Assembly (NCBI GenBank): GCA_002410065.1
Contig: DHQB01000023.1
Location: 68,176 to 132,175, forward strand
Source of the DNA: Bacteroidales bacterium UBA5349
Lineage (GTDB): Bacteria > Bacteroidota > Bacteroidia > Bacteroidales > Tenuifilaceae
Direction of reading: 5' to 3'
Length of the DNA: 64,000 nt
Shown: piece after piece, positions 16,778-25,147 of the stretch
How positions within the stretch are numbered: position 1 is the first letter of the stretch
Layout of the letters: each line of letters begins with the position of its first letter
Made by a program: the position numbers and the translations under genes
The notes under the pieces: generated by a model
Databases searched by the model: none
What the model was told of the DNA's origin: nothing
Seen by the model: only the letters and a program-made list of their open reading frames with translations

Positions 16778-17482
16778 TTATTTATTCATTAGGTTTATTT
16801 CGCTCAGCAATTTATCTTTATATGATTTGCCGATTGGTATAATCTTTTTCCCTTCGGGAAGTTTAATAACAACTGAGTTGTCCTCAATGCTAAAAATTTC
16901 TCTAATATTTACGATAAATGAACGATGAACTCTCTTGAAGAGTGAATTTGGCAATTGATTCTCAATGGCCTTCATCGTAAAGTGGATGGTGAACTTGTCG
17001 CCTCGGGTATTAATAACCACGTAGTTTTCAAGTGCTTCAACCCAAAGTATATCACTGTACTTAATTTTTACTAAAGAGTTGCTCTTCTTAATAAAAATCT
17101 CTTTCTCGTCTGCATCCTGAATATTCTTTGTGCTACTTTCAAGTGCTTTGTTGGCCGCTTTAAAAAAGCGGGCGTAATTAATTGGTTTTAAAATATAGTC
17201 GGTAACGCTATACTCAAATGCTTCAAGGGCATACTTATCGCGCGATGAAACAATAATTATTTGTGGTGGATTCGTTATGGTATTCAGAAAATCGATACCT
17301 GTCATTTCAGGCATTTCAATATCTAAAAAAATCAGATCAACACTGTTGCCTTCTTTCATGAAGTTAATAGCATCAACAGCGTTGTTGAAAGTTTGGAGTA
17401 ACTCAAGAAAACTTGTTCTGTTTACATAATCTTCAAGAACACGGCACGACATTTCGTCGTCATCAATGAGGATACATTTCAT
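16778..17482 (-). CDS. LytTR-family response regulator
   Basis: A 234-residue two-domain regulator. The receiver (about 1-118) has the acidic pocket LIDDDE and phosphoacceptor Asp54 in IFLDIEMPEMTG. The LytTR DNA-binding domain (about 135-232) shows DILWVEALENYVVIN, FKRVHRSFIVN and IPIGKSYKD. It is a paralogue of the regulator at 10060-10758 but keeps the aspartate. In this family the partner kinase is usually a membrane histidine kinase of the LytS/YehU type; none is adjacent. It is transcribed ahead of the class III aminotransferase with a 13-base gap. Confidence 0.93.
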   Translation of the reverse strand: MKCILIDDDEMSCRVLEDYVNRTSFLELLQTFNNAVDAINFMKEGNSVDLIFLDIEMPEMTGIDFLNTITNPPQIIIVSSRDKYALEAFEYSVTDYILKPINYARFFKAANKALESSTKNIQDADEKEIFIKKSNSLVKIKYSDILWVEALENYVVINTRGDKFTIHFTMKAIENQLPNSLFKRVHRSFIVNIREIFSIEDNSVVIKLPEGKKIIPIGKSYKDKLLSEINLMNK

Positions 17483-17508
17483 AGCTCAAAAAGTATCTGT
17501 TAATATGA

Positions 17509-17538
17509 CGAAATTACAAAAAATATTGATGAGTTCAA
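17509..17538 (-). promoter_or_regulatory. Probable promoter of the LytTR-aminotransferase operon
   Basis: On the minus strand, TTG (17538-17536), 19 bases, then TAATTTCG (17516-17509), one base off TAnnTTTG. The predicted start near 17502 gives a leader of about 20 bases to the ATG at 17482. Confidence 0.5.
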
Positions 17539-17559
17539 TAATTCTTGGGGCAAATACTA

Positions 17560-18252
17560 TTAATTTTTCCCGCTCAGGAATCTTTTCTCAATGGAACGCC
17601 AACTTTTTATTGAAAGTCGGAGCCATTCGTGCATGATTAATTGAGCTTCGCTGGGGCTAAGTTTATAGTTGATTTCAGAATACCTGAGCTTATTTGTCAA
17701 GGTTTGTATACAAATTGCAGCCGAAACGGATATGTTAAGACTTTCAGTGAATCCATAGGTGGGTATTAATAAAAACTCATCCGCATTGTTTACAACGTCA
17801 TCAGACAACCCAGTGAGCTCAGTTCCAAAAAACAGGGCAAACTTTCCTTTTTCAACATCAAAATCGTTAAGGGTTGTTAGGTGGATATGAGGCGATGTGG
17901 CAACAATACGATATCCCTTTTCTTTAAGCGAACTGATTGCGTGCAGTGTATTGTTGCTGTGTTTATTGTATTTGTGGATGTTTAGCCATTTTGTTGATCC
18001 CATTACTACCTTAGGATTAACGCTAAAGCGATTTGAATTCTCAATAACATGCACATCTTGAATACCAAAACATTCACACGATCGGAGCACTGCGCTTGCA
18101 TTTTGTGATTGATAAATATTTTCGAGAACAACGGTAAGGTAACGAGTTCTATGGCTTAAAACGTCCTGAATAAGTTTTAACCTTTTTTCCAAAGTAAAGT
18201 CCGAAAGATAGTTGATTAACTCTTCTCTGATGGTTGGCGTAATATTATCCAT
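17560..18252 (-). CDS. trmH: TrmH-family RNA 2'-O-methyltransferase (tRNA Gm18-type)
   Basis: A 230-residue SPOUT methyltransferase. The three family motifs are present: ENIYQSQNASAVLRSCECFG (motif 1, with the conserved Asn and Arg), LFFGTELTGLS (motif 2, cofactor knot) and IPTYGFTESLNISVSAA (motif 3). The family uses S-adenosylmethionine to methylate a ribose 2'-OH. The short N-terminus and the SLNISVSAA form fit TrmH acting on G18 of tRNA better than 23S-specific RlmB. It is monocistronic or the end of a short unit, lying after the HU terminator. Confidence 0.88.
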   Translation of the reverse strand: MDNITPTIREELINYLSDFTLEKRLKLIQDVLSHRTRYLTVVLENIYQSQNASAVLRSCECFGIQDVHVIENSNRFSVNPKVVMGSTKWLNIHKYNKHSNNTLHAISSLKEKGYRIVATSPHIHLTTLNDFDVEKGKFALFFGTELTGLSDDVVNNADEFLLIPTYGFTESLNISVSAAICIQTLTNKLRYSEINYKLSPSEAQLIMHEWLRLSIKSWRSIEKRFLSGKN

Positions 18253-18312
18253 GACAAAAAATGGAGGTTATACTTTAAGATATTTTGACTAGAGAATAGT
18301 ATAAAAAATAAA

Positions 18313-18339
18313 AGGGGACATCTCTTAAAGATGACCCCT
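18313..18339 (-). terminator. Intrinsic terminator of the HU gene
   Basis: On the minus strand, aggggtcatct pairs with agatgtcccct (one internal T-T mismatch) around a five-base loop. The stem is followed by tttattttttat. It begins about 20 bases beyond the HU stop codon. Confidence 0.75.
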
Positions 18340-18359
18340 CAAAAATAAATACATGCTCC

Positions 18360-18632
18360 TTATTGAACTGAGTCGTTAAGATCGCTACCTGGCTTAAATT
18401 TAACAACTTTTTTAGCCTTAATAGTAATTGGCTTTCCAGTTTGTGGGTTACGTCCAGTTCTTGCACTTCTTTGGGAAACTGAGAAAGAGCCAAAACCTAC
18501 TAATGCAACTCTATCACCACTTTTAAGAGCGTCAGTAGTTGCTTTTACGAATGCGTCAAGAGATTTCTTAGCATCAGCTTTAGTTAAACCTGCACTTGCA
18601 GCAATTGCATCAATTAATTGAGCTTTGTTCAT
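18360..18632 (-). CDS. hup: HU-family DNA-binding protein
   Basis: A 90-residue histone-like protein, the usual length for HU. The N-terminal helices (MNKAQLIDAIAASAGLTKADAKKSLDAF) form the dimer body. The DNA-bending arm carries the family signature GRNPQTGKPITIKAKKVVKFKPG with the tip proline. HU coats and bends the nucleoid DNA and helps initiation, repair and recombination. Helical composition and codon use look like those of a highly expressed gene. It has a perfect-consensus promoter upstream and a hairpin terminator downstream, so it is a single-gene transcript. Confidence 0.97.
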   Translation of the reverse strand: MNKAQLIDAIAASAGLTKADAKKSLDAFVKATTDALKSGDRVALVGFGSFSVSQRSARTGRNPQTGKPITIKAKKVVKFKPGSDLNDSVQ

Positions 18633-18683
18633 AATACTTGATTTTTAGGGTTAGAAATAGTTTGTTTACCTAACAACATAACA

Positions 18684-18713
18684 CAAATATAGCGTATTTA
18701 TTGAGTTTGCCAA
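18684..18713 (-). promoter_or_regulatory. Promoter of the HU gene
   Basis: On the minus strand, TTG (18713-18711), exactly 19 bases, then TATATTTG (18691-18684): a full match to the Bacteroidota primary-sigma consensus. The leader to the ATG at 18632 would be about 45 bases. Confidence 0.75.
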
Positions 18714-18854
18714 GCAATTAAAGAAAAAAGGGCAAAATTTTAGCAACTTTTTTGATTTAGCACCTTGCTTAACATAACCAACGCTAAATTATTTAAATTT
18801 TTTTAATAAAACCAAGGGAAACCAAAAGAAAATGTAATTATTTTTTTAAAAAAT

Positions 18855-18884
18855 TTTCAAAAAATAAAAAAGAGGGTATCTTTG
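18855..18884 (+). promoter_or_regulatory. Promoter of the tandem serine tRNAs
   Basis: TTT at 18855-18857 (in place of TTG), 19 bases, then TATCTTTG at 18877-18884. The box ends only four bases before the first tRNA nucleotide at 18889, so transcription should start at or within a few bases of the mature 5' end. Confidence 0.6.
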
Positions 18885-18888
18885 CGGC

Positions 18889-18973
18889 GGAGAAATGGCA
18901 GAGCGGTTTAATGCGGCGGTCTTGAAAACCGTTGTACCGAAAGGTACCGGGGGTTCGAATCCCTCTTTCTCCG
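18889..18973 (+). tRNA. tRNA-Ser (anticodon TGA)
   Basis: An 85-base class II tRNA. The acceptor arms ggagaaa and tttctcc pair fully, with discriminator G as expected for serine. The anticodon loop is cttgaaa, giving anticodon TGA (reads UCN codons). The long variable arm gtaccgaaaggtac forms a hairpin, typical of serine tRNAs. The T arm contains ggttcgaatcc. The CCA end is not encoded (gca follows). Confidence 0.96.
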
Positions 18974-19014
18974 CACAAAAGAAGAGATCCAAGTTTGGAT
19001 CTTTTCTCCTTTAA

Positions 19015-19102
19015 GGAGAGATGCCGGAGCGGTCGAACGGGGCGGTCTCGAAAACCGTTGTCCGCCTTGTGCGGACCGGGGGTTCGAATCCCTCTCTCTC
19101 CG
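19015..19102 (+). tRNA. tRNA-Ser (anticodon CGA)
   Basis: An 88-base class II tRNA. The acceptor arms ggagaga and tctctcc pair, with discriminator G. The anticodon loop ctcgaaa gives CGA (reads UCG). The long variable arm tgtccgccttgtgcgga forms a stem. The T arm contains ggttcgaatcc. It lies 41 bases after the first serine tRNA and shares its promoter and terminator. The spacer holds a hairpin-like segment (aaaagaagagatcc ... ggatcttttctcc). Confidence 0.96.
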
Positions 19103-19114
19103 CAGGTGTTTTTT

Positions 19115-19138
19115 ACCCGCTAAACAGCGGGTTTTTTT
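19115..19138 (+). terminator. Intrinsic terminator of the tRNA-Ser operon
   Basis: Arms acccgct (19115-19121) and agcgggt (19126-19132) around the loop aaac, followed by a run of T. It starts 13 bases after the second tRNA. Confidence 0.85.
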
Positions 19139-19161
19139 ATTTTAATACTTTATTCTGCTTT

Positions 19162-20973
19162 CTAATGCTGAAGTTCGTATAGTTTGGTGTAAATGCCATT
19201 TTTTGCAACGAGTTCATCGTGTTTTCCGCGCTCAACAATTTCCCCCTCGTGGAGTACACAAATTAAGTCGGCATTCTTAACTGTTGACAACCTGTGTGCA
19301 ATTACTAGGGATGTTCTGTTCATCATTAGATTCTCAATGGCATCTTGAACAAGGCGTTCCGATTCGGTATCAAGGGCAGATGTAGCCTCATCTAAAATCA
19401 TTATGGGTGGATTTTTCATGATTGCTCTAGCAATACTCACTCTTTGGCGCTGTCCTCCTGATAGCTTGCTACCCCTATCGCCAATACTATTGTAGTAACC
19501 ATTTGGGGTTGCTATGATAAAATCGTGAGAATTGGCAATTTTTGAAGCCGAGGTAACATCTTCTTCGCTAGATTTAGTAAGGCCAAACGCTATGTTATTG
19601 TAGAATGTGTCGTTAAAAAGAATGGGTTCTTGATTTACATTTCCCATTAGGTTACGAAGGCTCTTGAGGGTATAATCTTTGATATTAACCCCATCGATAA
19701 GAATTTCACCTTCGGTAACATCATAAAACCTTGGCAGTAAATCTACTAATGTGCTCTTTCCTGATCCAGATTGTCCAACCAGCGCAACTGTTTTTCCTTT
19801 TTCTACGGTTAAATTTATATTTTTAAGTACAAACTCATCTTCGTATTTAAAGCTAACGTTGCGATATTCAATTGAATGATCAAAATTTGATATTTCACTA
19901 GCATTTGGCTTATCGGAAATAGGGTTAGTTGCGTATAGCAATGTATCAACCCTGTCGGCAGATGCCATACCCTTTACCACGTTGAAATAAGCGCTTGAGA
20001 ATGATTTTGCAGGGTTAATGATCATATAGAAGGCGGCAATGTAGCTGATAAGGCCTTCGGGGCTTAACCCTGTACCCTGAAACACCAACTTACTGCCAAA
20101 CCAAAGTACAATCACGATTACAATGGTTCCAAGAAATTCGCTTAGAGGGCTTGCTAAATCTCTTCTTCTCCACATCTTAGTCATTAGGTGGGTGTAAAAA
20201 GAGTTTACACTTTCGAAGCGTTGTCGCATTTTGTCCTCAGCATTAAAGGCTTTTATCACCCTTAGCCCGCCAAGAGTTTCCTCAATGACGGAAAGTAGAA
20301 CACCCATTTTTCGTTGCCCTTTGAAAGAGGTTTTTCTTAACGTCTTTCCAATTCTGCCGATTAAACCACCTGCAATGGGGAGTAGCAAAAGCACGAATAG
20401 TGTTAACTGAGGGCTCATGATAATCAGGAAACTGAGATAGACCATGATAATAATGGGTTCTTTAAAGAACATCTCTAATGAACGGATTATTGAAACCTCA
20501 ATCTCTTGCACATCACTGGTCATTTTGCTAATGATATCCCCTTTCTTTTCATCAGAATAGTACCCCAGGGGGAGTTCAAGGATTTTTTTGTAAAGGGCAT
20601 TACGGATATCGCGGAGTACACCAATTCTAATTGGGGCGAGATACCATAGCGACAGGTATGCGAAAATATTCTTAAATAGGGATGTAATTACAACAAGCGA
20701 TATTACCAAAAGTAAGGCAGTTGACTTACCATGGAGTTGTATTTGGTTGGTAATAAAGTAGTAGAAGAAGTCTTTAATCGCTTCAGCATTTAGTGCAAAA
20801 TCTGGCTTTATTTCAACCATTGGGATCCTTTCAAAAAGAATATTCAGAAAGGGCACAATAAGGGTTAGAGTAAACAGCCCAAAAAAAGCAGCAAATAAAT
20901 TCGATACAATACTAGCAACGGCTTTCCACTTGTAGGGGAGAATGAACTTAAAAATTTTGTAAAACTTTTTCAT
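19162..20973 (-). CDS. MsbA-like ABC transporter (fused permease and ATPase)
   Basis: A 603-residue half-transporter of the exporter type. The N-terminal six-helix membrane domain spans about 1-320. The ATPase domain has Walker A (VGQSGSGKSTLVDL), signature (SKLSGGQRQRVSIARAI), Walker B (MILDEATSALD) and the H-loop (SLVIAHRLSTV). It works as a homodimer in the inner membrane. Length and layout suit MsbA, which flips lipid A-core, but many lipid and drug exporters look the same, so the substrate is unproven. It begins 40 bases downstream of purB and is probably transcribed with it. Confidence 0.88.
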   Translation of the reverse strand: MKKFYKIFKFILPYKWKAVASIVSNLFAAFFGLFTLTLIVPFLNILFERIPMVEIKPDFALNAEAIKDFFYYFITNQIQLHGKSTALLLVISLVVITSLFKNIFAYLSLWYLAPIRIGVLRDIRNALYKKILELPLGYYSDEKKGDIISKMTSDVQEIEVSIIRSLEMFFKEPIIIMVYLSFLIIMSPQLTLFVLLLLPIAGGLIGRIGKTLRKTSFKGQRKMGVLLSVIEETLGGLRVIKAFNAEDKMRQRFESVNSFYTHLMTKMWRRRDLASPLSEFLGTIVIVIVLWFGSKLVFQGTGLSPEGLISYIAAFYMIINPAKSFSSAYFNVVKGMASADRVDTLLYATNPISDKPNASEISNFDHSIEYRNVSFKYEDEFVLKNINLTVEKGKTVALVGQSGSGKSTLVDLLPRFYDVTEGEILIDGVNIKDYTLKSLRNLMGNVNQEPILFNDTFYNNIAFGLTKSSEEDVTSASKIANSHDFIIATPNGYYNSIGDRGSKLSGGQRQRVSIARAIMKNPPIMILDEATSALDTESERLVQDAIENLMMNRTSLVIAHRLSTVKNADLICVLHEGEIVERGKHDELVAKNGIYTKLYELQH

Positions 20974-21013
20974 GTACTATATATAAGGTATAATTACTTT
21001 CTGTTTATCATTT

Positions 21014-22366
21014 TTACTCTAAATCAATTCCCGTATAGTTAAACGGTGATATTGCCTTAAGCTCTTGTTTTACGCTATCTGATATGTTTAGGGTATCAAC
21101 AAAACTGTGAATTTGATCCTTTGTAATAGTTTTATTGGTTCTAGTCAGATCTTTTAGCGCTTCGTAAGGGTTGGGGTATCCTTCTCGCCTGAGGATAGTC
21201 TGAATAGCTTCTGAAACCACCATCCAGTTCTTTTCCAAATCGGCATGCATTACATTTGGATTAATTACTAGTTTCTCTAATCCGTTGATTATAGATTTAA
21301 GCGATATTATGGTATGAGCAAAGGGAACGCCAATGTTACGCATAACAGTGCTATCTGTTAAATCGCGTTGTAGGCGCGATATTGGTAATTTGGATGATAG
21401 GTGTTCGAAAAGCGCGTTTGCAATGCCCAGGTTTCCTTCAGCGTTCTCAAAATCTATGGGGTTTACCTTATGGGGCATGGCCGATGAACCTACCTCACCT
21501 TCTTTAATTTTCTGCTTAAAGTAATCCATTGAGACATAGGTCCAGATATCGCGACATAAATCGATGAGGATTGTGTTTATTCGCTTTAGGTTATCGAAGG
21601 TTGCTGCCATGTTGTCGTAGTGCTCAACCTGCGTGGTAACCTGTGATCTGTCTAACCCTAGCACTTTGTCAACAAAACTATTGGCAAACTCAACCCAGTT
21701 GATATTAGGATATGCAACATGATGGGCATTAAAGTTTCCTGTTGCTCCACCAAACTTGGCCGATACGGGTATCTTCTTTAGCAGGTTAACCTGTTTATTT
21801 ATTCGCTCAACAAATACGTAAATTTCCTTTCCTAAACGAGTAGGCGATGCAGGTTGCCCGTGCGTGCGAGCAAGCATTGGAACTTCTGCCCAAACCTGTG
21901 CAAATTGCTCAAGTTTTTCAATCAATTCGTTTAGCAATGGGTAATAGGCTTCATGCCCTGCATCACGCATCATGCATGGGAATGCAGTATTGTTAATATC
22001 CTGCGATGTAAGCCCAAAGTGGATAAACTCAATGTATTTTTCGAGAGAGAGTTCTCTAAATTTTTCTTTAATGAAGTACTCAACAGCTTTTACATCGTGA
22101 TTTGTAGTTTTCTCAATCTCTTTAACCCTTAGTGCATCGTTTATGGTAAAACTCTTATAAATATCCTGAAGGGTCTCAAAAAGATCTGTATCAAATTTAG
22201 CTAGCTGTGGAAGGGGTATTTTGCAAATAGCAATGAAATACTCTATTTCAACCATCACCCTATAACGTATTAGTGCGTGTTCCGAGAAAAACGCATCTAA
22301 CGAGGATACTTTACCTCTGTATCTACCGTCAATGGGTGATATGGCTGTAAGCTGATTTAGTTCCAT
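21014..22366 (-). CDS. purB: Adenylosuccinate lyase PurB
   Basis: A 450-residue enzyme of the fumarase/aspartase superfamily. It removes fumarate from SAICAR and from adenylosuccinate in purine synthesis. The superfamily signature GEVGSSAMPHKVNPIDFEN contains the catalytic serine loop. Also present are TNHDVKAVEYFIKEK, HFGLTSQDINNTA and MLARTHGQPASPT (catalytic His). The N-terminus MELNQLTAISPIDGRYRGKV is typical of the E. coli-type PurB of this length. The short leader (about 12 bases) follows a good -7 box. The exporter gene follows by 40 bases. Confidence 0.97.
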   Translation of the reverse strand: MELNQLTAISPIDGRYRGKVSSLDAFFSEHALIRYRVMVEIEYFIAICKIPLPQLAKFDTDLFETLQDIYKSFTINDALRVKEIEKTTNHDVKAVEYFIKEKFRELSLEKYIEFIHFGLTSQDINNTAFPCMMRDAGHEAYYPLLNELIEKLEQFAQVWAEVPMLARTHGQPASPTRLGKEIYVFVERINKQVNLLKKIPVSAKFGGATGNFNAHHVAYPNINWVEFANSFVDKVLGLDRSQVTTQVEHYDNMAATFDNLKRINTILIDLCRDIWTYVSMDYFKQKIKEGEVGSSAMPHKVNPIDFENAEGNLGIANALFEHLSSKLPISRLQRDLTDSTVMRNIGVPFAHTIISLKSIINGLEKLVINPNVMHADLEKNWMVVSEAIQTILRREGYPNPYEALKDLTRTNKTITKDQIHSFVDTLNISDSVKQELKAISPFNYTGIDLE

Positions 22367-22384
22367 ACCTTTACAATTTTATCG

Positions 22385-22414
22385 CAAAGTTAACAATCAT
22401 CAAACAACTGAAAA
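22385..22414 (-). promoter_or_regulatory. Probable promoter of purB
   Basis: On the minus strand, TTT (22414-22412), 19 bases, then TAACTTTG (22392-22385), a full -7 match. The predicted start is near 22378, about 12 bases ahead of the ATG. Confidence 0.55.
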
Positions 22415-22528
22415 GGAAAATTATTATTAAGGCAACATTTTTAATCGCATTAAATTGTGTTTTAACTTTTATTGTGAAACAAAAGCCATTATTGCTAAAT
22501 TAGCATTCTGAATAATTCTATCGCGTTA

Positions 22529-23296
22529 ATGAGTAAAAAGCTGATTATCACAGCAGTATCGTACCTAAATACAGTTCCTTTTGTGTTTGGTTTAAAGAGC
22601 ATGGGCTGCAATAAGCATTTTAATCTATCGCTCGATGTTCCGGCTGAATGTGCAAGAAAAGTGCTAAACGATGAGGTTGATATCGGATTAGTACCGCTTT
22701 ACGCAGTTCTAAATAAGCCCAAGTATAAGCTAGTCTCCGATTTTTGCATTGGCGCAATAAACGATGTTAGAACCGTAACTTTGCTGTCTAATGGTCCTTT
22801 TTCGGCCATCAAAAGGATTTATCTCGATAACCATTCCAAAACATCGGTAAACCTGGTAAAAGTTTTAGCCAAGTTTTATTGGAAAATGGACATTGAATGG
22901 ATTGCTGCCGATATTGAGAAAGTTAGTATTCCGCTGCCCCAAAGTGAGGCTATGCTGGCCATTGGCGATAAAGTATTTGATCTTGAGCACAAGTTTGATA
23001 ATAGGGTGGATTTAGCCAAAGAGTGGCAGCAGTTTACTGGGTTACCTATGGTTTTTGCAGTTTGGGTAACGTCTAAAGAATTACCAGTTCATCTTACTGA
23101 TGAGTTCTGTAAAGCCTTAGCTTACGGTGCAGATAACATTCCACTTGCGGTTGAATCATTGAATGGGCTAAAAATTAGCCGCGATGAGGCAATCCAATAT
23201 CTCTCAAGTAACATTTCGTATATACTCGATAAACCAAAAAGGGATGCAATAACCCTCTTTGAGCACTATGTAAATTTGATGAACCCCAAAGGGTAA
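22529..23296 (+). CDS. mqnA: Chorismate dehydratase MqnA (futalosine menaquinone pathway)
   Basis: A 255-residue periplasmic-binding-protein-like enzyme that turns chorismate into 3-[(1-carboxyvinyl)oxy]benzoate, the entry to the futalosine route of menaquinone synthesis. Typical features are the N-terminus ITAVSYLNTVPFVFGL, DVPAECARKVLNDEVDIGLVPLYAV, AIGDKVFDLE and the LPMVFAVWVT strand. No signal peptide is present, so it is cytoplasmic, unlike true binding proteins. Length is normal. The nfeD gene starts 18 bases downstream. Menaquinone as quinone indicates anaerobic or microaerobic respiration. Confidence 0.92.
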   Translation: MSKKLIITAVSYLNTVPFVFGLKSMGCNKHFNLSLDVPAECARKVLNDEVDIGLVPLYAVLNKPKYKLVSDFCIGAINDVRTVTLLSNGPFSAIKRIYLDNHSKTSVNLVKVLAKFYWKMDIEWIAADIEKVSIPLPQSEAMLAIGDKVFDLEHKFDNRVDLAKEWQQFTGLPMVFAVWVTSKELPVHLTDEFCKALAYGADNIPLAVESLNGLKISRDEAIQYLSSNISYILDKPKRDAITLFEHYVNLMNPKG

Positions 23297-23314
23297 ACTA
23301 AAAATATCAATACC

Positions 23315-24730
23315 ATGGCATTAAAAAGATTTGCTTTGCTTTTTGCAGTATTAGCGTTAACCGTAAGTTTTTCATTCTCAGCAACTGACACAACTGATGT
23401 ACTGTCGGGTAAGCTGGTTTATAAGATTAATATCAAAGAGGATATTATGCCTGCTGCCTGGAGGCATGTTCAGAGAGGCTTTAAGGAGGCTAGTGAGCTA
23501 AAAGCCGATATCATGCTAATCCATATGAATACCTATGGAGGACTAGTAAATATGGCCGACTCAATACGAACAAAACTTCTGAATAGCCCAATACCCGTAT
23601 GGGTATTTATTGATAATCAGGCGGCATCGGCAGGAGCGCTTATCAGCATAGCAGCCGACAGTATTTACATGCGTAGTGGCGCAAGTATAGGTGCTGCAAC
23701 GGTTGTGAATCAGGCTGGGGAGGTTGCACCCGATAAGTTTCAATCGTTTATGCGGAGCACCATGCGCGCTACGGCCGAGGCTAAGGGAAAAATCCCCATT
23801 GTTATCAAAGGTGATACAGTGATGAAATGGCGAAGAGACCCAAAAATTGCCGAAGCAATGGTTGACCCATCGGTTTATATTGAGGGAATAATTGATACAG
23901 GCAAGGTGCTAACCTTTACTACCGACGAGGCTATTGAATGGGGCTATTGCGAAGGAAAGGCAGAATCGGTTAGTGAGATTTTTAGCATAAATGGCATTGA
24001 TGAATATAGTATTGTAGAGTTTAAGCCAACCCTTATCGATAAGCTCATTGGGTTGCTAACATCGCCAGTGGTTTCGGGCTTGCTGATTATGGTAATAGTT
24101 GGCGGAATTTACTTTGAGTTGCAAACTCCGGGTATAGGTTTTCCTCTGGCCATTGCAGTAATTGGCGCGGTGCTTTATTTCGCTCCCCTTTATGTTGAAG
24201 GATTGGCAGAACACTATGAGGTAATTATCTTTATTGTGGGTTTAATACTAATTGCCGTTGAGATATTTGCCATCCCCGGTTTTGGAGTAATAGGGATAAG
24301 CGGAATTATATTGGTACTTCTGGGACTTACTGCTGCAATGATTGACAATGATATTTTTAGGGATATTCGTCCGTTCTCGTGGATAGAAGTTGTTAGGCCG
24401 CTAATGATTGTTGCCTTTTCGCTGTTTACAGGTTTAATAGCATCAATAGTATTGAGTAAGCGCTTAATCTCTTCACCAGCATTCCCTGGTTTAGCCCTTA
24501 AACATAGCCTAACCGAGGAAGAGGGCTATATTGGTGTTGATAAACGTCAAAAGGGTCTGCAGGGCAAGGTGGGTACTGCCATCACAGTTCTTCGACCCTC
24601 TGGTAAAATTGAAATTAACAACGAAATTTTTGATGCAGTTTCCGAAGATGGATTTATTAATAAGGGAGAGGCTGTAAAGATAACAAAGGATGAGGCCGGT
24701 CAGGTTTATGTTTTGCGTAACAAAGATTAG
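23315..24730 (+). CDS. NfeD-family membrane serine protease (ClpP-like)
   Basis: A 471-residue protein with a signal peptide (about 1-22) and a ClpP/Crotonase-like protease domain (about 30-215). This domain has the glycine-rich HMNTYGGLVNMADSIR and the serine motif QAASAGALISIAADSIYM. Several transmembrane segments follow (about 235-370), then a C-terminal OB-fold NfeD domain (about 405-471; GKVGTAITVLRPSGKIEIN). In related systems it cleaves stomatin-type proteins and is linked to membrane quality control. A stomatin/floA partner is not adjacent. It lies 18 bases after mqnA and is followed by a strong terminator. Confidence 0.9.
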   Translation: MALKRFALLFAVLALTVSFSFSATDTTDVLSGKLVYKINIKEDIMPAAWRHVQRGFKEASELKADIMLIHMNTYGGLVNMADSIRTKLLNSPIPVWVFIDNQAASAGALISIAADSIYMRSGASIGAATVVNQAGEVAPDKFQSFMRSTMRATAEAKGKIPIVIKGDTVMKWRRDPKIAEAMVDPSVYIEGIIDTGKVLTFTTDEAIEWGYCEGKAESVSEIFSINGIDEYSIVEFKPTLIDKLIGLLTSPVVSGLLIMVIVGGIYFELQTPGIGFPLAIAVIGAVLYFAPLYVEGLAEHYEVIIFIVGLILIAVEIFAIPGFGVIGISGIILVLLGLTAAMIDNDIFRDIRPFSWIEVVRPLMIVAFSLFTGLIASIVLSKRLISSPAFPGLALKHSLTEEEGYIGVDKRQKGLQGKVGTAITVLRPSGKIEINNEIFDAVSEDGFINKGEAVKITKDEAGQVYVLRNKD

Positions 24731-24733
24731 CAT

Positions 24734-24767
24734 AAAAAAAGGGTTAGCATGCTAACCCTTTTTTTTG
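24734..24767 (+). terminator. Intrinsic terminator of the mqnA-nfeD operon
   Basis: A seven-base A run, then the 18-base perfect palindrome gggttagcatgctaaccc (24741-24758), then a run of eight T. It begins four bases beyond the nfeD stop. The symmetric A and T tails would let it act in both directions. Confidence 0.9.
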
Positions 24768-24978
24768 TTTTCCTTGCTTTTTTGCAATACTCCTAGTTGT
24801 CTGTAAGTCAAAAGGTTATTATACAGGTGCAACCCAAGTTAAGATCTTTTCTGCGCTATGTTGCTTTGTTATTCGCTGTGCTCATGAGATTGCCTCGCTT
24901 AGTTCTCCCAACACAAAACTTCGGTATTGGGTTAAATGCATTTATTTACACCAAAAATTGTATTTGTTGTTTGTATTC
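24768..24978. other. Non-coding spacer, first part: structured unknown sequence
   Basis: This stretch contains no convincing gene; a 71-residue frame here lacks any recognisable feature. It carries a distant inverted repeat (aacccaa at 24831-24837, ttgggtt at 24927-24933) and a local hairpin (ccaacac ... gtattgg, 24909-24930) with a cttcgg turn. Base composition is more even than in neighbouring spacers. The look is that of an interspersed repeat, which a search of the whole genome would settle. Confidence 0.35.
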
Positions 24979-25078
24979 ACGTAACTTTAAACACCAATAT
25001 AGATTAGGGTAATAACAGCATTTTATATAACGGCAATATCTATTGCTCTTTTATGCCCATAAACTCTGCATTACCCTT
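24979..25078 (+). repeat. Direct repeat copy 1 (about 100 bases)
   Basis: From acgtaactttaaacacc to ctgcattaccctt. It is about 90 percent identical by eye to copy 2 at 25148-25248. Inside the repeat, agggtaat and attaccct form an inverted repeat spanning most of the unit, and gcaat-atct-attgc forms a small perfect hairpin. The opening TAACTTTA is one base off a -7 box, so the repeats could be duplicated promoter regions. Confidence 0.85.
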
Positions 25079-25088
25079 GAGTAACCGC

Positions 25089-25113
25089 TAGCGCAGATTT
25101 GTAATCCGTGCTA
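25089..25113. repeat. REP-like hairpin between the direct repeats
   Basis: Arms tagcgcagatt (25089-25099) and aatccgtgcta (25103-25113) pair with two G-T type mismatches around a three-base loop. The sequence resembles the tagcgcGGATT...AATCCgcgcta palindromes that are scattered in Bacteroidota genomes and linked to REP-associated tyrosine transposases. No transposase gene lies nearby. Confidence 0.5.
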
Positions 25114-25147
25114 AACCCATAAAAATTTGCATTTTTACCTTAAATTG

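Noticed and set aside
18932..19123. A 63-codon open frame across the serine tRNAs
   Set aside because: It overlaps both tRNA genes and has no protein features.
24797..25012. A 71-codon gene in the repeat-bearing spacer
   Set aside because: It runs into the direct repeat, has no recognisable feature and no promoter or conserved motif.
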